From assembly GCF_016785085.1 (NCBI RefSeq), contig NZ_JAENHO010000004.1, positions 744,001-808,000 of the forward strand: a stretch of 64,000 nt of DNA, in the 5' to 3' direction. The stretch is from Paractinoplanes lichenicola. Lineage in GTDB: Bacteria > Actinomycetota > Actinomycetes > Mycobacteriales > Micromonosporaceae. The position numbers and the translations under genes are program-made. Below are positions 16,656 through 24,574 of the stretch, one piece after another. How positions within the stretch are numbered: position 1 is the stretch's first letter; the number at the start of each line of letters is the position of its first letter. The notes beneath the pieces were generated by a model that worked only from the letters and a program-made list of their open reading frames with translations, was not told the DNA's origin and searched no databases.

Positions 16656-17549
16656 ATGCCACTCGACAATTCGTTGCGGATCCTGGCCGATGCTTCGGGT
16701 GGAATTCCCGCCTTCTTCGGCGAGCAGAAGATTGTCATCCTCCGTAAAGCGGTCGACGTCCGCGATTTCGTGACCCGTGCCGAAATAGAAGCGGCTCTGG
16801 ACTGCGGTCTGTTGCGATGGCCGTACTTCGGTCTCGTGCACGACGGCCGGCGGACTCCGCTCACCGAGATCACCGAGACCCGCGTCGTGCAGGGCCGGGA
16901 GGTGACCGGTCTGGCCGACGGGCGCAAGGTCCGCGAACACCTCGCACGAGGCGCCACCCTCAAACTGAATCAGCTCGAGGACTGGCACAGGCGCACTCGC
17001 GAGCAGCAGCGGGGGATCGAGTCGGTGCTGCCGGTCGCGTCGAAGGCATTCGTGTTTCTGACCCCCGAGGACAGAACCGGGATGCCGCCGCACCGGGACG
17101 CCTCGCACGTTCTGGTCGTGCAGCTGGAGGGTCGCAAGGAATGGCGGCTCTACGATCCGGGACCGGTGGTGCGCGAGGACGCCGGGCTGGACGTGGACAC
17201 CCTCACCCCGCCCCGGGTCGAGGTGCTGGAGCCGGGCGACGTGCTGTATCTGCCGCACGCCTATCCGCATGCCGCGACCGCGGTCGGGGGCTGGTCCCTG
17301 CACGTGACCTTCACGCTCGAGGAGCCCAAGCCGGCGGCGCTGGCGCGGGCGGCCCGGACGTCGTGGCAGGACGCCGACGGATTCGCTCGGCTGCGGGCCA
17401 CACACCAGGAACTGACCCGCGGGGACAAGGTCCGTGCCGTGGCCGCCTCCCTGCATGCGCAGCTGAGCCGGGGCACCGGGGACGACCTGGTGACCGAAGC
17501 TCTCTCCGACATGCGGGCCAGGCGGCCGGGACAGGAGCGCCCATCATGA
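16656..17549 (+). CDS. JmjC/cupin-type Fe(II)/2-oxoglutarate oxygenase, RiPP cluster
   Basis: 297 residues from the ATG at 16656, preceded by GGAGAAG; an earlier GTG at 16623 lies against the hairpin without a spaced ribosome site. The fold is that of ribosomal-oxygenase-like JmjC proteins. The iron triad is present as H146-x-D148 (PPHRDASH) and H205 (EPGDVLYLPHAYPHA), with VVQLEGRKEWRLYDPGP between. Such enzymes hydroxylate side chains in proteins (Arg, His, Asn, Asp), so a hydroxyl on the precursor core is the likely product. The gene overlaps the next (ATGA), a weaker copy of the same fold. The N-part shares DCGLLxxxYF and ARGATLxL with that copy, pointing to duplication. Confidence 0.8.
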   Translation: MPLDNSLRILADASGGIPAFFGEQKIVILRKAVDVRDFVTRAEIEAALDCGLLRWPYFGLVHDGRRTPLTEITETRVVQGREVTGLADGRKVREHLARGATLKLNQLEDWHRRTREQQRGIESVLPVASKAFVFLTPEDRTGMPPHRDASHVLVVQLEGRKEWRLYDPGPVVREDAGLDVDTLTPPRVEVLEPGDVLYLPHAYPHAATAVGGWSLHVTFTLEEPKPAALARAARTSWQDADGFARLRATHQELTRGDKVRAVAASLHAQLSRGTGDDLVTEALSDMRARRPGQERPS

Positions 17550-18286
17550 CCTCGCACACGACCGGTGCGTTCGCCGACCCGGCAACCTTCTTCGACCGGT
17601 ACTGGAAGCGAGCGCCGCACCTCGGCGACCGGCCGGACGGCCGGGCCACCCTGCCGACCGCCGGCGACCTTCTCGACGTCGTCGACTGCGGGTTGCTGAC
17701 CCACCACTACTTCTCCGTGCTCGACCGTGGCAACCCGGTCCCCGTCTCGGACGTCACCCGCGTACGCGACGTGGTGGGCAACAAGGTCGTCGGGATGGCC
17801 GACGCCGAGCTGGTGCTCGGGCGGTACGCCGCCGGCGCCACGATCCTGTTGCACGCACCCGATCAGTGGCACGCCGGGCTGCGGGAGCTGGTCCGGTCGG
17901 TGACGGCCGGCCTCGACGGCACGATCCGGGCGACCGCCGCGCTCGTCCCGGCCGGTGCCGAGATCGCCTGGGCGGCGGATCCGGACGTCCAGCGGTTCCT
18001 CGTCACACTGACCGGCCCCGCGTTCTGCGCCGAGACGGCCACCCCGCTCGAAACCGGTCAGGTGCTGTACCTTCCGCACACGCACGCTTGCACGGTCCGC
18101 GCCGGCGCCGCCGGTGCCGGACTGCTGACCATCACGGTTCGGGAGATCACACCGGCCGAGGTCGCGCGGGATCTGATCGAGCGGTTCCTGACGGAGCGGG
18201 CGGCCCCGCAGCCGGACACCGCCGAGCGCCTTCACGATGACCTGTCAGCCTTTCTGGCGCGGGCCGGCGAGGTGACCCGGTCGTGA
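17546..18286 (+). CDS. Degenerate JmjC/cupin-like protein, paralogue of the preceding oxygenase
   Basis: 246 residues. It aligns with the upstream oxygenase along its length: DCGLLTHHYFSVLDRGN, NKVVGMADAELVLGRYAAGA, then the cupin barrel VQRFLVTLTG and TGQVLYLPHTHACTV. The first metal motif HxD is missing (the strand reads AAGAEIAWAADPDVQ-like sequence instead) and only the C-terminal His-containing loop survives, so iron binding and catalysis are unlikely. It may be a pseudo-enzyme that binds the leader or forms a heterodimer with the active copy. It is translationally coupled on both sides (ATGA before, GTGA after). Confidence 0.7.
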   Translation: MTSHTTGAFADPATFFDRYWKRAPHLGDRPDGRATLPTAGDLLDVVDCGLLTHHYFSVLDRGNPVPVSDVTRVRDVVGNKVVGMADAELVLGRYAAGATILLHAPDQWHAGLRELVRSVTAGLDGTIRATAALVPAGAEIAWAADPDVQRFLVTLTGPAFCAETATPLETGQVLYLPHTHACTVRAGAAGAGLLTITVREITPAEVARDLIERFLTERAAPQPDTAERLHDDLSAFLARAGEVTRS

Positions 18287-19470
18287 CGACGACGATCGGA
18301 CACCTGCTTCCCGGTACGACCCGGGCCCGGCGCCCGGAGGAGACCTGGGCCCTGATCGCTGCGCGGATGACCCGTTTCGGCATCACCCGGGTCGCCGACC
18401 TCACCGGGCTGGACCACCTCGGTATCCCGGTCTACGCCGCGGTCCGGCCGGGCGCCGCCACCATGACGACGAGCCAGGGCAAGGGCATCACGCCGTTGCT
18501 GGCCAAGGTCTCGGCCGTGGCGGAGTCGATCGAGGTCGCCGTCGCCGAGCGGTACCGGCCGGCCGAGACGCTCACCGCACCGGCCGCCCGGCTCGACCTG
18601 CCGTACGACCTGAGCTCGCTCTCCCTGGCCCGTCCCTCCACGGTGACCGGCTCGACCACCCTGCAGTGGGCGCCTGCCGGCCTGGTGCTCGACGGCGGCA
18701 CCACCTGGCTGCCCACACCGCTGATCGGCCTGGACGGGATCGCCGAGCAGAGGTGGGCGCCGAAGCGGTTCGTGAGCTCCAGCAACGGTCTCGCGAGCGG
18801 CAACACCACGGCGGAGGCCGCGGTGCACGGACTGTTCGAGGTGATCGAGCGGCACTGCGTGGCACGGCTGCCGCTGCTGCCCCAGGCCGAGCGCCGGCAC
18901 GTGGATCCCCGCTCCGTCGACGACCCGGTGTGCGCGGAGCTGATCGACCGGCTGCTCCGGGCGGGCTGCTGGCTGGAGATCGTCGACGTCTCCGAACTTC
19001 CCGGCACCAGTGTGTTCGTCGTCTATCTGTGGAGCGACGACATGCCCGATCTCTACAGCGGTTCCGGCTGTCATACCGTGCCCGGCATCGCGTTGTCGCG
19101 GGCGTTGACCGAGGCGGCGCAGAGCCGGCTGACCGTCATCTCCGGCAGCCGGGACGACATCGAGCTGACCGCCTACCGTGACCGCCGCCGGGTCGAACAG
19201 CCTCCGGTCACCGCGGCCGGCCGGCTGCGAGCGTGGCCGGCCGTCACCGCGCGGACCTCCGTACCGCCGGCGGATTCCTTCGAGACCCAGCTGGTCCGGC
19301 TCGCGCGGACGGTCGAGGACCACACCGGGTATCCGGTGCTGCACGTCGATCTGACACCGCCGGGCGAGCCCCTGGCGGTCGGCAAGGTGGTGGCGCCGGG
19401 CCTGCGCTTCGACGTATGGCAGAAGTTCCAGCGCGCAGTGCTGCCGCGACCCGGGACGGTGACGTCATGA
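18283..19470 (+). CDS. YcaO-family ATP-dependent cyclodehydratase/thioamidase (first copy)
   Basis: 395 residues, GTG start overlapping the previous stop. The three ATP/Mg-binding regions of YcaO are present: SQGKG (64-68) with E81 and E84; SSNGLASGN (166-174) with E178, H182, E186 and E189-R190; and GSGCH (260-264) with E277-AAQ-280. There is no fused E1-like or ocin-ThiF domain and no C-terminal PxPxP, which fits TfuA-dependent rather than azole-forming YcaOs. It activates a backbone amide by O-phosphorylation; with TfuA the known outcome is sulfur transfer giving a thioamide. Its TfuA partner follows with a 4-base overlap. Confidence 0.85.
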   Translation: MTTTIGHLLPGTTRARRPEETWALIAARMTRFGITRVADLTGLDHLGIPVYAAVRPGAATMTTSQGKGITPLLAKVSAVAESIEVAVAERYRPAETLTAPAARLDLPYDLSSLSLARPSTVTGSTTLQWAPAGLVLDGGTTWLPTPLIGLDGIAEQRWAPKRFVSSSNGLASGNTTAEAAVHGLFEVIERHCVARLPLLPQAERRHVDPRSVDDPVCAELIDRLLRAGCWLEIVDVSELPGTSVFVVYLWSDDMPDLYSGSGCHTVPGIALSRALTEAAQSRLTVISGSRDDIELTAYRDRRRVEQPPVTAAGRLRAWPAVTARTSVPPADSFETQLVRLARTVEDHTGYPVLHVDLTPPGEPLAVGKVVAPGLRFDVWQKFQRAVLPRPGTVTS

Positions 19471-20759
19471 CCCGCCTGCACGTCTTCGCCGGCCCGTCGC
19501 GGCCGGCCGCGCTGGGACCGGCGGTCGAGGACGCGGTCGTCTGGCATCCGCCGATCCGGCACGGCGACCTTTTCCGGCTGCGGCCGGACGCCGGCACGGA
19601 CATCCTCATCATCGACGGCCTCTATCAGCAGCACGCCCCGATCCGGCACAAGGAGATCATCGCGGCGCTCCGGCAGGGCGTCCGGATCAGTGGCGCCGCC
19701 AGCATGGGCGCGTTGCGGGCCGTGGAACTCGGCGAGTACGGCATGCGAGGCTTCGGGACCGTCTTCCAGTGGTACGCCACCGGTCGTCTGGAGTCCGACG
19801 CGGACGTGGCGCTGACCCATGGACCCGCCGAGGAGGGCTACCGGCCGTTCACGGTCACCATCGTCAGCATCCTGGCCGCCACCGACTGGCTGTGCGCGAC
19901 CGGTGCGCTGTCCCGGTCCGCCGGTGACCGGCTCGTCGGCCTCTGCCAACAGGCTCACTTCACCGCGCGCAGCCGTGGACTCCTGCGGCGCCTGGCCGAC
20001 GACGGCGGCTTGCGAGCCGAGATGGACCTGCTGCTGGACGCCCTCAACCGGGCGGAGCCCGGCGACGTCAAACAGCACGATGCGGCGTCCGCGATCCGGG
20101 CCCTCGTCGGTGGCGCACCGGCAGGCCCCGCTCCGGACCTCCGCGACCTGCCGGCGAGCAGCTACGAGGCGCAGTGGCGGCTGGATTTCACGCCGTACGA
20201 CGACGTCGTCACCGAGGGGCAGCTGCTCACGTTCGCGCAGCTGTTCCTGCCCGACTGGCCGCGACGGCAGCTCGAACACGTGCGGCGGATCGCCGCCGGC
20301 GCCGACCTGTGGCCGGCCGCGCCGGACGATCGGCGGGAGCTGCCGGCCCGGTTCTGCACGCCTGACGAACTGCGGACCCTCTCCGGGGACGAACTGGCGG
20401 CCCGGCTGCTGGTCCGGTCGTTCCGGCTGCGACCCGGTCGTCTCGTGCACCTGCGCCTGCCCGTCGAACTGTTCACCGAGAAGGAGCTGCGGATGCTCGC
20501 CAGCACGTGCGCGAAGGCCCTACGGCTCGACGAACGGGCGCACGAAACGGTCGCGTCGTACTCGGCCACCCAGCTGTCCGGCGAGGTCGTCGACGACGCG
20601 TTCGCGGCAGTGTGGGCATGTCCGGACTTCGAGAACGAGGTCCTCGATCGCGGGTTCGCCGGCGTGGACCAGTTCCGCAGGCAGGCCCGGCCGTTCGTGG
20701 CCGCGGCCCGCGCCATGGTCGGAACCCGTGCCGTACCGGTGGGGAGCAGCCGTGACTGA
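19467..20759 (+). CDS. TfuA-like protein, long form (partner of first YcaO)
   Basis: 430 residues from the ATG at 19467. The N-terminal ~170 residues are the TfuA core: VFAGPSRPAA, IIDGLYQQ, HKEIIAALRQGVRISGAASM followed by GALRAVELGEYGMRGFG and SDADVALTHG. The remaining ~260 residues are a helical extension with no motif I recognise (QLLTFAQLFLPDWPRRQLEH is typical). TfuA proteins work with stand-alone YcaOs, probably delivering sulfide for thioamide formation. The extension is absent from the second TfuA of this locus (249 residues), so the two pairs are unlikely to be redundant copies. Confidence 0.85.
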   Translation: MTRLHVFAGPSRPAALGPAVEDAVVWHPPIRHGDLFRLRPDAGTDILIIDGLYQQHAPIRHKEIIAALRQGVRISGAASMGALRAVELGEYGMRGFGTVFQWYATGRLESDADVALTHGPAEEGYRPFTVTIVSILAATDWLCATGALSRSAGDRLVGLCQQAHFTARSRGLLRRLADDGGLRAEMDLLLDALNRAEPGDVKQHDAASAIRALVGGAPAGPAPDLRDLPASSYEAQWRLDFTPYDDVVTEGQLLTFAQLFLPDWPRRQLEHVRRIAAGADLWPAAPDDRRELPARFCTPDELRTLSGDELAARLLVRSFRLRPGRLVHLRLPVELFTEKELRMLASTCAKALRLDERAHETVASYSATQLSGEVVDDAFAAVWACPDFENEVLDRGFAGVDQFRRQARPFVAAARAMVGTRAVPVGSSRD

Positions 20760-21993
20760 GACCCTCGCCGCCGAGGCGGGCGACGTCGTCGTGAGCGGCC
20801 ACCGTGCGCGCAGCCTCCCGGAGACGGCGCGGCTGGCGCGATCCTGGATGGAACGCTGCGGCGTCACGCGGATCGCCGATGTCACCGAGCTGGACGTGGT
20901 CGGCATCCCCGTCTATCACAGCGTCCGCCCGTCCGCCGCCCCCGGCTTGAACACAGTGACCAGTGGAAAGGGCACCACGGCGCAAGCCGCCTGGGTGTCG
21001 GCGGCGCTCGAGGCGATCGAACGGACCTACTGCGAACCGGCGGGCCGGGCGACGGTGACCGAGACGTACGAGCGGTTGCGCCGCACCGGTCCGGTGCTCG
21101 ACCCACGCCGGCTGGTCCTGCGCCGGGGTCACCAGTGGCGGCCGGACCTCGAGCTCGCCTGGTATCCGATGCGTGAGCTGCACCGGGACGTCACGGTCGC
21201 GGTGCCGGCCGTGTCGGTGTTCACCCCGTTCCCGGACCACCACGGCATGCTGCGCTCCAACACCATCGGCCTGGCCTCCGGCAACAGCCGGGAAGAGGCG
21301 CTGCTGCACGCGCTCTACGAGGTCGTCGAGCACGACTGCACCGCGTTCGCCGAGGTGCTGCGGATGGGCTGGCGCGTCGACGTCGACACCCTCCCGGATT
21401 CGGCTCAAGCCCTGGTGGAGCGGTTCCGGCGGGCCGCGATCGACGTGTCGGTCTTCGCGTACGACAGCGGCTTCGGGCTGTACTCGTTCTACGTCACCGC
21501 CGAGGACACGCACGCCCAGGACGCCATGCTGATCAACGGCGGGGCCGGATGCAGCCTGGACCCGGTCGTGGCGGTGCACCGGGCGCTGACGGAGGCGGCC
21601 CAATCGAGACTCGCGGTGATCGGCGGTTCCCGCGAGGACCTGGACACTCAGGCTTACCGGCGGCACAGCTCGTACGCCGCGATGAAGGACATCTTCGACG
21701 CCTGGAGCCGGTTTCCCCGGCCGGTGCTGTCGTTCGCCGACATCCCGGACCTGAGCACCGGCTCGACCGCGGGCGACCTCGACGCGGTGCGGCGCCGGCT
21801 CGTCGACGGCGGGCTGGACCTGCTGCTGACCGCCGAGCTCAGCCCGCCCGACTCGCCGTTCTCGGTGGTCAAGGCGGTCGTGCCGGGGATCGAGTTCACC
21901 CACGTGGACCCCCGCCGGTGCGGCGCCCGGATGACCCGGGCGCTGCGGGCCTCGGAACTTCGCGACACCGGAAGCGAGGAAGTGCCGTGCTAG
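20752..21993 (+). CDS. YcaO-family protein (second copy)
   Basis: 413 residues, GTG at 20752 with GGGGAG upstream and an 8-bp overlap with TfuA. YcaO regions: SGKG (71-74) with E87 and E90; SNTIGLASGNS (169-179) with E181/E182, H186, E190 and E193; GAGCS (264-268) with E281-AAQ-284. The His of the usual G-x-GCH segment is Ser here, unlike in the first copy. The two YcaOs are clearly related but far diverged, so each pair probably modifies a different residue of the short precursor. Its stop overlaps the second TfuA start. Confidence 0.85.
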   Translation: MTETLAAEAGDVVVSGHRARSLPETARLARSWMERCGVTRIADVTELDVVGIPVYHSVRPSAAPGLNTVTSGKGTTAQAAWVSAALEAIERTYCEPAGRATVTETYERLRRTGPVLDPRRLVLRRGHQWRPDLELAWYPMRELHRDVTVAVPAVSVFTPFPDHHGMLRSNTIGLASGNSREEALLHALYEVVEHDCTAFAEVLRMGWRVDVDTLPDSAQALVERFRRAAIDVSVFAYDSGFGLYSFYVTAEDTHAQDAMLINGGAGCSLDPVVAVHRALTEAAQSRLAVIGGSREDLDTQAYRRHSSYAAMKDIFDAWSRFPRPVLSFADIPDLSTGSTAGDLDAVRRRLVDGGLDLLLTAELSPPDSPFSVVKAVVPGIEFTHVDPRRCGARMTRALRASELRDTGSEEVPC

Positions 21994-22736
21994 TCGTGTA
22001 CTCGGGGCCCTCCCTGCGTCCGGCCGACCTCGCGACGTTCGAGCGGCGGGCCGACGAGGCCGGTGTGCCGGTGCGGATCCGTCCGCCGATCATCCGTGGC
22101 GACCTCGAAAAGCTGGCCGCCGAGGTGCCGGAGGCAACCTGCGTGCTGCTGCTGGACGGCGAGTTCGGGCAACGCATGGCGGTGTCGGTCACCGAGATCC
22201 GCGCCTACCTCGCGGGCGGGGGCCGGATGATCGGGGCCTCGTCGATGGGCGCCCTGCGCGCCGCCGAGTGCTGGTCGCTGGGCATGACCGGCTACGGCTG
22301 GGTGGTGCAGCGCTACCTCGACGGTACGACCGACTCGGACGCCGAGGTGGCCCTCCTGTTCGACGCCGGCACCGGCCAGCCGGTCACCGTGCCGCTGGTG
22401 AACGTGCGATGGCTGCTCAGCGAGTCGGTCCGGACCGGTGTTCTCGAGCAGGCGGCGGCGAACGACGCCCTGACCGCCGCGCGCGGCATCGGCTATCGCG
22501 GCCGGTACCCCTCAGCCCTGGGGCGCAGCTGGCAGCGGGTGCTGCGCCCGGCCGCCGCGGACGTCCTGCTGCCCCAGCTGGAGGAGGACCGCCTCGATGA
22601 CTGGGACCGTAAGCGCCTCGACGCCTTGGAGGTGCTGGACCTGCTGGTACGGCAATGCGACGTACCGGACGTCACTCCATCCGGCCTCCGGAGCGTCGGA
22701 CGATTCCCCACGACCACAGGAGGTGGACCGTCGTGA
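21987..22736 (+). CDS. TfuA-like protein, short form (partner of second YcaO)
   Basis: 249 residues from a GTG at 21987. It has the complete TfuA core: VVYSGPSLRPADLATF, CVLLLDGEFGQ, VTEIRAYLAGGGRMIGASSM then GALRAAECWSLGMTGYG and SDAEVALLFD. Length is normal for a minimal TfuA. It overlaps the YcaO before it and the MFS exporter after it, the tightest coupling in the operon. The product most likely completes the second thioamidation unit. Confidence 0.85.
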   Translation: MLVVYSGPSLRPADLATFERRADEAGVPVRIRPPIIRGDLEKLAAEVPEATCVLLLDGEFGQRMAVSVTEIRAYLAGGGRMIGASSMGALRAAECWSLGMTGYGWVVQRYLDGTTDSDAEVALLFDAGTGQPVTVPLVNVRWLLSESVRTGVLEQAAANDALTAARGIGYRGRYPSALGRSWQRVLRPAAADVLLPQLEEDRLDDWDRKRLDALEVLDLLVRQCDVPDVTPSGLRSVGRFPTTTGGGPS

Positions 22737-23983
22737 GCGAGATGCCCGCCTGGCGGCGTCCCGGCCCGGAGCGCGTGCTGGCCGTGATGACCTTGATCGA
22801 CTCGATCGGCACCGGCGTCTTCCTCGCCAGTAACGTCATCTACTTCAAGCACTTCGTCGGGCTGTCCGCCGGTGAGGTCAGCGTCGGCATCTCGGCGGCC
22901 GGAGTCGCCGGCCTGGTGGCGATGGGGACCATGGGCCCGGTCGCCGACCGGTTCGGCCACCGGCGGGTGTTCATCCTGCTCAGTCTGGTCCAGGCGGCCG
23001 GTTACGCGGGTTACGTGTTCGTCGACGGGTTCCTCTCGTTCTTCGCGCTGGTCACCTTTATGGGCTTCGTCGACTTCGGCAAGAGCCCGGCCCGGGAGGC
23101 CCTGATCTCCTCGGCGACCGGGCAAGGCAACCGGGTCGGCGTGCGGGCGGTCCTGCGGACCATGTTCAACGTCGGTTTCTCGGTCGGCTCCGGCCTGTCC
23201 ACCCTGCTGCTCACCTTCGACGGGGCCACGGCCAAATACGCGTTCGTATTGATCAACGCGGCGTCGTTCCTGGTGGGCGCGGTGGTGGCGATGCGACTGC
23301 CGGCCGCCGACCCGATCCCGCCCAAGCCCGGGGTCAAGCGGCTGCGGGCGCTGCGCAACGTGCCGTTCCTGACCGCCACCGCGATCACCGGTGTCCTGTC
23401 ACTGCACATCACGCTGCTGATGGTCGTCCTGCCGCTGTGGGTGCTCTCGCGGACCGCGGCGCCGCCCGCGATCGTCGGTGTGATCCTGATCGGCAACACC
23501 ATCGTCACGGTGCTCTTCCAGGTGCGGATGACGCGAGGGGTGGAAACGCTGCGGGACGGGTCCGGCGCCGCCTGGCGGGCCTCGGTGGCGCTCGCGGTCA
23601 GCTGCGCGCTGATCGGGCTGGCCGCGGGCGACCGGGCCTGGCTGTCGGTGGCGCTGCTGCTGGCCGGGGCTCTGGCGCTCACCGTCGGGGAGATGGTGCA
23701 GGCGGCCAGCCGCTGGGCGATCGGCGTGGGACTCGCCCCGGAACACGCGCAGGCGGAGTACCTGGGTGCGTTCAACATGTCGATCGCGGGCCAGTCCATG
23801 CTCGGCCCGGTATTCTGCACCGCCCTGGTCCTGGGCTGGGGCCTGACCGGATGGCTGGTGCTGGCCGGGATTCTGCTGCTGGCGGGCCTGGCGACCGGCC
23901 CGGCCGTCGAGGCGGCGCACCGGCGGCTGGCCGGCAGCGAGCCGGACAGGCACGAGGAACTGGTGTCGGCGCACCGGGCATGA
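22733..23983 (+). CDS. MFS transporter of the RiPP locus
   Basis: 416 residues; the GTG at 22733 follows AGGAGGTGG. It has about twelve hydrophobic segments and the MFS loop signature PVADRFGHRRVFI after helix 2. It is placed directly behind the last TfuA with a stop/start overlap, so the natural role is export of the mature modified peptide and self-protection. No peptidase or ABC domain is fused to it, so leader removal must happen elsewhere, perhaps by the S9 peptidase gene that ends against this operon. Confidence 0.85.
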   Translation: MSEMPAWRRPGPERVLAVMTLIDSIGTGVFLASNVIYFKHFVGLSAGEVSVGISAAGVAGLVAMGTMGPVADRFGHRRVFILLSLVQAAGYAGYVFVDGFLSFFALVTFMGFVDFGKSPAREALISSATGQGNRVGVRAVLRTMFNVGFSVGSGLSTLLLTFDGATAKYAFVLINAASFLVGAVVAMRLPAADPIPPKPGVKRLRALRNVPFLTATAITGVLSLHITLLMVVLPLWVLSRTAAPPAIVGVILIGNTIVTVLFQVRMTRGVETLRDGSGAAWRASVALAVSCALIGLAAGDRAWLSVALLLAGALALTVGEMVQAASRWAIGVGLAPEHAQAEYLGAFNMSIAGQSMLGPVFCTALVLGWGLTGWLVLAGILLLAGLATGPAVEAAHRRLAGSEPDRHEELVSAHRA

Positions 23984-24567
23984 TGGACGGTGTGACATCG
24001 CCTGCGGCGCAAGCCGTCTCGATCCGGGTGGTGAGCGTCGAGGACGCTCCCACCCTCGCCGAGCTCTACACCGAGGACCGCGAGTTCCTGCGCCGCTGGG
24101 ACCCGGACCGACCGGACGAGTTCTTCACCCCGGCCGGGCAGCGTGACTCGGTGGCCGCCGCACTGCGGGAGACCGATGCCGGCCGGATGTGGGCCGCGGT
24201 GATCCTGTACGAGGGCGGGGTTGTCGGCCGGGTGAGCCTGAACAACATCCTCCGCGGGCCGTTGCAGAGCGCCTTCCTCGGCTACTGGGTCAGCCGGCGG
24301 GCCGCCGGGCGCGGGGTCGCGACCGCGGCCGTCGCCCGGTGCCTCGACCTGGCCTTCGGCGATCTCGCACTGCACCGCATCGACGCGTACGCCCGGGAGG
24401 AGAACGCGGGGTCCTGCCGGGTCCTGGAGAAGAACGGTTTCCGCCGGACCGGCGTCTCGTACGGGCACGTGTATGTCGACGGGCGCTGGCGCGACGACAT
24501 CGTCTTCCAGCGACTGGCACCCTGGGACGACGGCGTCCGCAGGTCCGCGCCGGCCCGGCGTCAGTGA
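23980..24567 (+). CDS. GNAT N-acetyltransferase (RimJ/RimL-like)
   Basis: About 195 residues; tandem ATG codons at 23980 and 23983 overlap the MFS stop. It contains the GNAT acetyl-CoA site (GYWVSRRAAGRGVATAAVAR), HRIDAYAREENAGSCRVLEK and NGFRRTGVSYGHVYVDGRWR, all typical of the RimJ/RimL group that acetylates protein N-termini. In the operon it could acetylate the free N-terminus of the processed peptide, or detoxify it for self-immunity. It is the last plus-strand gene; the S9 peptidase converges eight bases further on. Confidence 0.8.
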   Translation: MMDGVTSPAAQAVSIRVVSVEDAPTLAELYTEDREFLRRWDPDRPDEFFTPAGQRDSVAAALRETDAGRMWAAVILYEGGVVGRVSLNNILRGPLQSAFLGYWVSRRAAGRGVATAAVARCLDLAFGDLALHRIDAYAREENAGSCRVLEKNGFRRTGVSYGHVYVDGRWRDDIVFQRLAPWDDGVRRSAPARRQ

Positions 24568-24574
24568 GATCAGC

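Noticed and set aside
14517..17456. 979-codon minus-strand frame across the AKR, Lrp/MFS and precursor region
   Set aside because: Low-complexity content, no family match, and it runs antisense to clear genes with good starts.
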